Part shown: piece by piece, positions 1 through 5,044 of the stretch
Layout of the letters: every line of letters starts with the position of its first letter
Numbering within the stretch: position 1 is the stretch's first letter
From: Planctomycetota bacterium
GTDB taxonomy: Bacteria > Planctomycetota > Phycisphaerae > WQYP01
Assembly: GCA_021826605.1 (NCBI GenBank)
Contig: JAKAZF010000210.1
Location: forward strand, 1-5,868
DNA: 5,868 bases
Reading direction: 5' to 3'
Program-made: the position numbers and the translations under genes
The notes under the pieces: model-generated
What the model saw: the letters and a program-made list of their open reading frames with translations, nothing else
The model's database searches: none
Told to the model about the DNA's origin: nothing

Positions 1-120
1 AAATGCCGCGGCATTCTGGTGCGGTACGCGAAAAAGTCATGCAACTACCTTGGCATCATTCAATTGGCCTGCGGATTATTGTGGTATCGCCGCCAGCATC
101 GATATGCCGTTTTGAGATAG

Positions 121-342
121 TTTCTTAATGAAGCCATTCTCAATGATAATACTAATATTGTAAAATTGCTCTTGGCCGCCGGCGCTGATCCATTTAGAAT
201 TTGCAGCTCGGGCGATAATGGGAAAAGGTGTACTCCATATAGTAATGGAATGACTTCGAATGATCCAAAAATTGTCGCGATGATGAGATCAGTTCGTATT
301 GCGAGGAGGCGTGTGGCACAGTATTCCGCTACGAAGCCATAG
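121..342 (+). pseudogene. Ankyrin-repeat protein, 3' remnant
   Basis: Frame 1 from 121 reads as one good ankyrin repeat followed by a weaker one. The first has helix 1 LNEAILND, the turn NTN, helix 2 IVKLLLAAGADPF. The second includes CTPYSNGMTSNDPKIVAMMRS, and the frame closes at a TAG at 340-342. IVKLLLAAGADP is the classic ankyrin helix-2 and loop signature, a fold that mediates protein-protein contacts. The frame is closed upstream by a TAG at 118-120 and has no ATG before 250, which is inside the second repeat. Just upstream, frame 2 (up to a TGA at 113-115) ends in ASIDMPF, which could be the tail of an earlier repeat in another frame. No single shift can join it to this frame without crossing a stop. 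I therefore read it as a gene broken by more than one lesion. A gene starting at a non-ATG codon after 121 is possible but less likely. Confidence 0.5.
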
Positions 343-350
343 ATATAACG

Positions 351-857
351 ATGTTTCAACATAAAATACCAGTGTGTGTAACGGTTATCGGGTGGAGTTG
401 GATCATCATTGGAATTATTGTAGGTGTTTCCAATCTTATAGCGCTTTTGTATTATCTCACAAATAAACATATAATAGTCACAAGCCACGATGCTCATCTT
501 GGCATACTTAATACACTTATATTCTTTAAATTACTTGCCATTATCCAGATTGGATTGGCTGTAGTTGGTCTTATTTCTGGCATCAATTTTCTCAGGTTAA
601 AGTCATGGTCCCGAAAATCACTTGAAATACTGACTTGGTTTTTACTATTTTTAATTGTAGGCTTAATAATAACCCGGATTATTAATGGTTTTATTGTGGC
701 ATCCACTAACAGCCAGATTAGATTTGCCACCAGAAATATGATCCTAGGGATATTTATGTTAGGTATTTATGGATTGCCGCTTGGAATAGTGCTGAAGTTC
801 CTAAGAGGTGACACAGTGAAAACAGCGATGATAATTGGAGCGGCTCTCTCATTATGA
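351..857 (+). CDS. Small four-helix integral membrane protein, function unknown
   Basis: The product is 168 residues and I do not recognise the family. Four hydrophobic segments are clear: about 8-34, 56-80, 92-111 and 130-151. The loop between helices 2 and 3 is basic (RLKSWSRKS, 82-90) and is probably cytoplasmic. A short basic tail follows helix 4 (KFLRGDTVK). No catalytic motif or extracytoplasmic domain is visible. The ATG at 351 lies 8 bases after the stop of the ankyrin remnant, so the two may once have been co-transcribed. No close Shine-Dalgarno sequence precedes it: the purine run GAGGAGG at 303-309 is too distant, and the frame is open upstream but offers no ATG there. The gene is strikingly AT-rich: lines 361-480 are about one third GC, against about 60% in a sampled line of the ClC gene. 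Hydrophobic codons account for part of this; foreign origin could account for the rest. It is probably a real gene because the frame is intact and the membrane topology coherent. Confidence 0.7.
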   Translation: MFQHKIPVCVTVIGWSWIIIGIIVGVSNLIALLYYLTNKHIIVTSHDAHLGILNTLIFFKLLAIIQIGLAVVGLISGINFLRLKSWSRKSLEILTWFLLFLIVGLIITRIINGFIVASTNSQIRFATRNMILGIFMLGIYGLPLGIVLKFLRGDTVKTAMIIGAALSL

Positions 858-999
858 AATGGCTCTACTAATCAAGCAAATCGCAGGGGCATTATGTGTT
901 ATCGGTATGCATGACACTTTATGCGGCTCTGCGAGTGCAGTTGTGGCTCGACCAATCTGTGATGGTGCAAATATCCACTGTGAACGCGGTCGTGCCGGA

Positions 1000-1054
1000 G
1001 CCCGAAAGGGCGACATCCGCCGGTTCCAAGGGCTGACACAAAAATGGTGGGCGG
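1000..1054. repeat. Possible intergenic hairpin element
   Basis: GCCC at 1000-1003 pairs with GGGC at 1008-1011 around a GAAA tetraloop. CCGCC at 1017-1021 can pair with GGCGG at 1050-1054 across a loop containing a run of A. The two structures sit side by side in non-coding sequence, as in dispersed hairpin elements of related genomes. No second copy is present in this window, so repeat status is an inference. Confidence 0.25.
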
Positions 1055-1104
1055 TGAGATGGTAAACGGGTGTCACGTCGCTGATGCAGCGTTCATGAAT
1101 TTAT

Positions 1105-1133
1105 TTTGCAAGCCGCTTTGTTTGGGTTAGAAT
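1105..1133 (+). promoter_or_regulatory. Sigma70-like promoter
   Basis: TTTGCA at 1105-1110 (4 of 6 matches to TTGACA) and TAGAAT at 1128-1133 (5 of 6 to TATAAT) are separated by exactly 17 bases. Transcription would start near 1140. The next substantial gene starts at 1369, so this promoter would give it a leader of about 230 bases. It is the best-spaced promoter-like pair I found in the window. Confidence 0.5.
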
Positions 1134-1368
1134 CTGTGCGTTGAAATAACTGGTCTTTGATGATCTTCTCTCCGAGATTTGGTGCGAAGCAAACTTCGGC
1201 GAGCGATTGGATGCCAGATAGGAGTGTGCGTTTCGCTAGCACGACGGCCACGATATCTCTATCCCTGTTTTTTAAGCAGGATGCAGGCGCGGCGTTACTG
1301 TTCGCTGCGTGGCCGGGATCCCTGACGGCCACAATCGCCGTCCCGTAAGATGGCCCGTTTCGTTTGCG

Positions 1369-2373
1369 ATGGAGTGCACGGCGGTGTTTGAAAGTTTGCG
1401 ACTACGTATGGCGCTGCTCGGAATTTCGGCGCTTTTGCTGGCTGGCGGAAGTGTTTTTTCTGTTCTCGGTTCCGCGCCGATTGTGTCGGGCCGTCCACCA
1501 GCAGCCCTTTGGAAACTGTCGCCGTGCGGATTGCCGGCCTGGTTTTTCAACGGCGGCGTTTTTGGGCCGGTGCGACGATCGCGCCAAGCAAGAGCAGGCA
1601 CGGCATACGGGCGGCCCATCCACACAATTTCGGGAAAAGACAGCCATAAATTGGACAGGCGGGCATTGGTACTATCGCTGGTTCTTGCTGCTCGGGATCA
1701 CTACGCACCAATGCGATCTCTTTGTGTTCCTGGATTGGTAGGCAATCTGAATTCATATTGCGTGTACGAACTGCATGATTGGCAGGATAAACACAAGCGC
1801 CTCCTACATTCCATCGCGGCAAGGGTGATAACAACCCTCCGTTCCATCCGGAATGATTACCTAAAACGCCCGCCGTCCGTGTCTGATCTTGGTGCCGTCC
1901 GATCCACTTTTCAGAGGGATCTTGCGCTGGCGGACATGAATCGGGTGGCGGGCCGGCAAGTAACCGCGGAGTTGGTACGCGACGCCTATATCCTTGAATA
2001 TCCGTCAGTCGCCGCCATTGATTGGAGGATTGCGACGTTTCAGCGGTGGCCGCTGGCCACGGCGATAGATTGGCAGGCGGGTATGGTTACAATGCAGTTT
2101 GTCGCAGCAGCAAGAAACATTCTGAAAAAAAATCCGCTGATAGTGGTCGGAGCTACGTCGGCCCTGCATTGGCCGGTTTCGCTGGGAAAATCTTCAATGA
2201 CGCGCATGGACAGAGATCAGGCATCCCGGTGCATGTCAGTTGCGAGTGCTGTTATTGAGGAGCAAGTCATTGCGGATATAAAATTAGGGCTAATCACTAT
2301 CAACGATGGCCCCCTCAGGAGAAAAATACTTTCCGAATTGCGTTCGGAATCGCGTAATGGCCGCCACATGTGA
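1369..2373 (+). CDS. Hypothetical protein with N-terminal membrane segment or signal peptide
   Basis: From ATG 1369 the product is 334 residues; I do not recognise the family. A short arginine-containing N-terminus (SLRLR) is followed by a hydrophobic stretch at about 14-35 (MALLGISALLLAGGSVFSVL), then GSAPIVSG. This would suit a signal peptide or a single membrane anchor, with the rest outside the cytoplasm. The mature part is mixed and moderately basic, with helix-like stretches (QDKHKRLLHSIAARVITTLR; RSTFQRDLALADMNR) and no metal-binding or catalytic motif I can name. IDW occurs twice about 17 residues apart (AAIDWR, TAIDWQ), too little to call a repeat. The frame also opens at GTG 1309, adding 20 residues, and ATG 1408 is a third option. 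I prefer 1369 because it puts positive charges just before the hydrophobic segment; no start has a clear Shine-Dalgarno sequence. A 334-codon open frame is unlikely by chance, but competing frames are also open early on, so the first 100 codons are less certain. Confidence 0.55.
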   Translation: MECTAVFESLRLRMALLGISALLLAGGSVFSVLGSAPIVSGRPPAALWKLSPCGLPAWFFNGGVFGPVRRSRQARAGTAYGRPIHTISGKDSHKLDRRALVLSLVLAARDHYAPMRSLCVPGLVGNLNSYCVYELHDWQDKHKRLLHSIAARVITTLRSIRNDYLKRPPSVSDLGAVRSTFQRDLALADMNRVAGRQVTAELVRDAYILEYPSVAAIDWRIATFQRWPLATAIDWQAGMVTMQFVAAARNILKKNPLIVVGATSALHWPVSLGKSSMTRMDRDQASRCMSVASAVIEEQVIADIKLGLITINDGPLRRKILSELRSESRNGRHM

Positions 2374-2412
2374 TGCCTGCTGTGGCCCAGCGAACTGTAA
2401 GACTGCTGATTG

Positions 2413-2742
2413 TCATGATAAGGGACGTTTGGGTGATTGACAAACGGATGATATGGAATTATGGCGGCGGCTTTGCCGCGATTGGGTGAGAGTCAAATAG
2501 GCGAGCAGTAGAGCGACTTGGGCTGGAATAAGGATGGAGGCTCCCGCCGAAGCAAAATACTTATTCTGCGGTCGGTTGTGAGGTGGCGACTGTGGCCGAC
2601 GCTGTGGCGTTATACCGTGATGATCGTCAATCCAGATTTCCCCTCCGCTCGCCTCAGTTTCCTTGTGGTTCAACAACGTCGTGTCCTCGTGGCTTTGTGG
2701 TAAATACCGTCGTAGTTGTCGTAACCCAGCGCCGCCCATCAA
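2413..2742 (-). CDS. Possible small membrane protein or gene remnant (minus strand)
   Basis: The minus-strand frame gives 109 residues. Its first third (to about residue 30, including SHEDTTLLNHKETE) is a reading of the TTGTGG-type intergenic element and is probably not real coding sequence. After that it becomes more protein-like: GGEIWIDDHHG, a Pro/Gln/Arg-rich stretch (46-59), one clear hydrophobic segment at about 62-86, then a basic tail. On the minus strand, GGAGG lies about 10 bases before an in-frame ATT (the Ile of WIDD), so a gene of roughly 70 codons with a rare ATT start is imaginable. No ATG or GTG is well placed after the repeat. It may be a small membrane protein, the end of a decayed gene, or nothing. 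I recognise no family. Confidence 0.25.
   Translation of the reverse strand: MMGGAGLRQLRRYLPQSHEDTTLLNHKETEASGGEIWIDDHHGITPQRRPQSPPHNRPQNKYFASAGASILIPAQVALLLAYLTLTQSRQSRRHNSISSVCQSPKRPLS
2658..2707. repeat. TTGTGG-rich dispersed intergenic element
   Basis: The stretch is built of short related units: CCTTGTGGTT, CGTCGTGTCC, CTCGTGGC and TTTGTGGTAAATA. From memory, runs of CTTCGTG / CTTTGTGG units ending in GTGGT(T)AA are common between genes in planctomycete, verrucomicrobial and some other environmental genomes. Only one copy is present here, so calling it dispersed rests on that recollection. Confidence 0.4.
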
Positions 2743-2810
2743 GCGGAGCGTTTTCCAGAAACTTACTCATAACTCATTACGCGGCACCGCCGCACAGCGC
2801 CTCCCTGTTC

Positions 2811-2886
2811 TCCAGGACCGCAGGCGTCCCGCCTGCCGTGCCGACAGGATGTCGGCGGTCCTCGCAGGCTGGACGCCCGCACCACA
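2811..2886. repeat. Compound palindromic intergenic repeat (REP/BIME-like)
   Basis: An outer stem AGGACC (2814-2819) / GGTCCT (2857-2862) encloses two perfect 7-bp hairpins. These are GCAGGCG-TCC-CGCCTGC (2820-2836) and GCCGACA-GGA-TGTCGGC (2840-2856), with only CGT (2837-2839) left unpaired at the junction. A further arm at 2864-2880 is a 15-of-17 match to the reverse complement of 2820-2836, so an alternative fold is possible. Conceptual translation gives AGVPPAVPTG on one strand and TADILSARQAG on the other. I know these strings as spurious peptides from a repeat widespread in Verrucomicrobia and related genomes. It is not a protein-coding feature. No second copy lies in this window. Confidence 0.65.
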
Positions 2887-3041
2887 AATTACGCCCGCGC
2901 AGCGCTTTCGATGGATGAAAGTGGTGGGTAAAGTTAAGCGATAAATGGAAGCTGTTGAAGCGTGACGATTCAAATGGACGCTGCCGTGAATGAACAACGC
3001 GTGACGGGCAATTCTGGCAGGCAATGGGATGAATCTTCCGT

Positions 3042-3047
3042 TAGAAT
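3042..3047 (+). promoter_or_regulatory. -10-like box upstream of the ClC gene
   Basis: TAGAAT matches TATAAT at 5 of 6 positions. Transcription would start near 3054, leaving a leader of about 36 bases before ATG 3090. No good -35 hexamer is found 16-18 bases upstream. If transcription does start here, the alternative TTG start at 3051 cannot be used, which supports the ATG. Confidence 0.4.
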
Positions 3048-3076
3048 GTTTTGGTGCTTCCCGGCCAGTGTGGTTT

Positions 3077-3080
3077 AGGA
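3077..3080 (+). promoter_or_regulatory. Ribosome binding site deciding the ClC start
   Basis: AGGA lies 9 bases before ATG 3090, a normal spacing. The in-frame TTG at 3051 has no comparable site upstream, so I chose the ATG. Confidence 0.5.
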
Positions 3081-3089
3081 TTGTGGTTC

Positions 3090-5003
3090 ATGCGTTTGAC
3101 TCCGCCGATTTCCAAGTTACAGCGATGGCTCATGGCGTGGCAGTTGCGCGGCCAGCAGCGATTGGCACGCTGGGGAGTTCGCGAGCAGACATTATTAATC
3201 GGACTTTCATTTGTGGTGGGGTTGCTGACCGGTGTGGCGACCTGGCTTTTTGAAAAGACGGTTGACTTTATAGCCAATCATTATTATTTACCGGTGGTGC
3301 ATGTGACACATGCCACAACCTGGTGGCCATGTTATGCGCTGTTGCCTTTGATTCCCGCGGGCGGCGGGCTGGCGCTGGTGCTTTGGCGGCGACTGTGGGG
3401 CCGGCATGATTCAAAATTGCATGGCCTGGCGGGATTGCTGCATTCATTGTCGCGTGAATCAGGGAAACTCAAGGCATCGCTGGGCATTGAAACATTGGTA
3501 GCCAGCAGTTTAACCATAGGCAGCGGCGGGTCGGCGGGGCCGGAAGCGCCGATTGCGGTCATTGGAGCATCCATCGGTGCCTTGTGTGGAAATACGCTGG
3601 GATTTTCACGCCGCAACATGCCCATATTACTGGGGTGCGGAGCGGCTGCGGGAATCAGCGCGGTGTTTGGCGCACCGATCGCCGGCGTGCTGTTCGCCAT
3701 GGAAGTGCTGCTGCGGGATTTTTCCGTGCGGACACTCACGCCCATCGTGATATCATCGGTGATGGCATCGACTATGTATGTGGGACTTTCCGGCGGCGGG
3801 CCTGTGCGCGGCTTATTTCAGATGCCGACCAGCGGTCCGGCATTTATTTTTACCTTTGGACAATTGCCCTATTATCTGCTGCTGGGAGCAATGTGTGGTT
3901 TGCTGGCGGTGGGCTTTACACGTTTTTATACGCTGGTGGAAGATTTTTCTCAGAAGCATCGGGAGCGTATACCGTATTTTCTTCATCCGGCCATCGGGGC
4001 GGCACTTTCGGGCGTGTGCGGAATCGCCATGCTTATTATTTTCCGCAACGATCCGTTCTTACATCAGCGATTTGCCCAGGGATATATGCCGATCTTCAGT
4101 GACGGTTATCCGACGATCCTTCGGATGATTGATCCGCGGTGGTATTCCGGCGTTCATATTGTCGGAGCGCACACCGTCACGCTCACGCTGGAATTTTTGA
4201 TGGTGGTGTGCGTGCTGAAAATTATTGCAACATCGTTCACCCTGGCATCGGGTGGATCGGGCGGCGTGTTTGCGCCGTCGTTGTTTATCGGCGCGGCCGG
4301 TGGTGGAACCATCGGACTGGTGCTTACACATTATGGTCTGGTCACGGATCCGAGCACCTATGCGTTGGTCGGCATGGGCGCGGTATTGGCGGCGACAATA
4401 CAGGCTCCGCTGACAGCCATTATTCTGCTATTTGAACTAACGCAGAATTATGCGGTGATGGTGCCGATCATGCTGGCGGCGGTAACGGCCACGGTGATTC
4501 AGCAATTGATGGTCGGGGAAAGTTTATATACGCTGCCATTGAAAAAACTGGGGGTGAAGCTGGGGTCCGCGGTGGGGATCAGCGCGCTACAGAGAATCGG
4601 CGTGGATCAGTTGGCGTTGGCGAAGGCCCCGGCAGCACGGCCCGATGAAACGCTATCGAGCATCATGGCACGCAGCCACGAGGAAGGAGTCGAGGATTTT
4701 GTGGTGATGGACAAGGCGGGAAATTATCTGGGACTGCTGACGATTGATGATCTTAAAACCGTGCTGCTGGAGCCGGAGGCCGCGCCGCTGTTGCTGGTGG
4801 GAGAGGTCATGCGGGCGGACGTGCCACCGATAAAATGTCATGACACACTGGATGCCGCGCTGGCGATGTTCGGGCGGTTTGACGTGTCGCGGCTGGCGGT
4901 GCTTGATGACGCATCGCCGCCGGCGCAGGTACCCGCGTTGCTGGGATTTTTAACTCGATCGGAACTTATGCGTCGTTATCAGCTTGAGTTATCCGGTGCG
5001 TAG
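3090..5003 (+). CDS. ClC-family chloride channel/transporter with C-terminal CBS pair
   Basis: This 637-residue inner-membrane protein moves chloride (or a related anion) through a homodimer with one pore per subunit. The membrane domain spans about residues 35-480. The anion-site motifs are recognisable. GSGGSAGPEAP at 144-154 contains the external gating glutamate E152 (E148 in E. coli ClC). GGVFAP at 391-396 corresponds to GGIFAP. NY at 453-454 supplies the pore tyrosine Y454 (Y445 in E. coli). AMEV at 203-206 keeps the first internal glutamate but has Val206 where E. coli antiporters have E203. The usual GSGIP motif is not recognisable; HDSKLHG at 106-112 lies where it would be, with Ser108 possibly the S107 equivalent. 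Residues from about 513 to the end form two CBS domains, which often bind adenine nucleotides and tune gating. The frame also opens at TTG 3051 (650 residues), but ATG 3090 has AGGA 9 bases upstream. The family is certain; channel versus exchanger is inference. Confidence 0.95.
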   Translation: MRLTPPISKLQRWLMAWQLRGQQRLARWGVREQTLLIGLSFVVGLLTGVATWLFEKTVDFIANHYYLPVVHVTHATTWWPCYALLPLIPAGGGLALVLWRRLWGRHDSKLHGLAGLLHSLSRESGKLKASLGIETLVASSLTIGSGGSAGPEAPIAVIGASIGALCGNTLGFSRRNMPILLGCGAAAGISAVFGAPIAGVLFAMEVLLRDFSVRTLTPIVISSVMASTMYVGLSGGGPVRGLFQMPTSGPAFIFTFGQLPYYLLLGAMCGLLAVGFTRFYTLVEDFSQKHRERIPYFLHPAIGAALSGVCGIAMLIIFRNDPFLHQRFAQGYMPIFSDGYPTILRMIDPRWYSGVHIVGAHTVTLTLEFLMVVCVLKIIATSFTLASGGSGGVFAPSLFIGAAGGGTIGLVLTHYGLVTDPSTYALVGMGAVLAATIQAPLTAIILLFELTQNYAVMVPIMLAAVTATVIQQLMVGESLYTLPLKKLGVKLGSAVGISALQRIGVDQLALAKAPAARPDETLSSIMARSHEEGVEDFVVMDKAGNYLGLLTIDDLKTVLLEPEAAPLLLVGEVMRADVPPIKCHDTLDAALAMFGRFDVSRLAVLDDASPPAQVPALLGFLTRSELMRRYQLELSGA

Positions 5004-5031
5004 GTGGGGGGGCGGTGGGGTAATTTTACGG

Positions 5032-5037
5032 TAGAAT
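5032..5037 (+). promoter_or_regulatory. -10-like box just before the pseudouridine synthase start
   Basis: TAGAAT ends 7 bases before the A of ATG 5045, so transcription would begin at or within a base or so of the start codon. The 5009-5014 region expected to hold a -35 box is G-rich and does not match. No Shine-Dalgarno sequence lies between the ClC stop (5003) and the ATG apart from the G-rich run at 5004-5020, which is too far away. Confidence 0.4.
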
Positions 5038-5044
5038 AGCCGTT

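Larger units (their letters stand above)
858..1368. other. Intergenic region with hairpin, promoter and no convincing gene
   Basis: Short frames exist on both strands but none is convincing. On the plus strand, TTG 1157 / ATG 1160 to 1348 gives about 63 residues rich in Ser, Ala and Thr. On the minus strand, 1332 down to 1093 gives 79 residues with a fairly protein-like stretch (DIVAVVLAKRTLLSGIQSLA). They overlap each other, neither has a ribosome binding site, and I recognise neither. A tight GCCC-GAAA-GGGC hairpin lies at 1000-1011 and a promoter-like pair at 1105-1133. A 6-bp stem GACGGC/GCCGTC with a 7-base loop lies at 1324-1342. The stretch may be a long untranslated leader for the gene at 1369. 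Confidence 0.5.
2374..3089. other. Repeat-rich intergenic region
   Basis: No convincing plus-strand gene lies here. The stretch holds a 5-bp GCGGC-TTT-GCCGC hairpin at 2467-2479 without a following T run, so it is not a standard intrinsic terminator. It also holds a possible short minus-strand frame at 2413-2742, a TTGTGG-rich element at about 2658-2707 and a compound palindrome at about 2811-2886. The last 50 bases carry the promoter and leader of the ClC gene. The 2887-3040 part shows nothing I can interpret. Confidence 0.6.

Noticed and set aside
60..497. 145-residue minus-strand frame over the ankyrin remnant and membrane-protein start
   Set aside because: It is antisense to a clear ankyrin signature and to a coherent membrane protein, and shows no domain of its own.
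1364..1741. 125-residue plus-strand frame overlapping the 1369-2373 gene
   Set aside because: Its product is unusually rich in Cys, Trp and Arg and stops early, while the overlapping frame stays open for 334 codons.
2467..2479. GCGGC-TTT-GCCGC hairpin as a terminator for the 1369-2373 gene
   Set aside because: The stem is only 5 bp and no T run follows on either strand, so it does not qualify as an intrinsic terminator.
2767..3024. 85-residue minus-strand frame containing TADILSARQAG
   Set aside because: This peptide is the translation of a palindromic intergenic repeat and is a familiar spurious annotation, not a gene.
3051..3089. TTG start at 3051 for the ClC gene
   Set aside because: It has no ribosome binding site and lies essentially at the expected transcription start of the TAGAAT box at 3042; the ATG at 3090 with AGGA upstream fits better.
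3332..3745. 137-residue minus-strand open frame inside the ClC gene
   Set aside because: It lies entirely within a confidently identified ClC coding region and reflects the GC-rich third positions of that gene; its product is Pro/Ser/Ala-rich with no recognisable domain.
3584..4102. 172-residue plus-strand open frame within the ClC gene
   Set aside because: It is a shifted reading of the ClC membrane domain; the true frame carries all the family motifs across the same bases.
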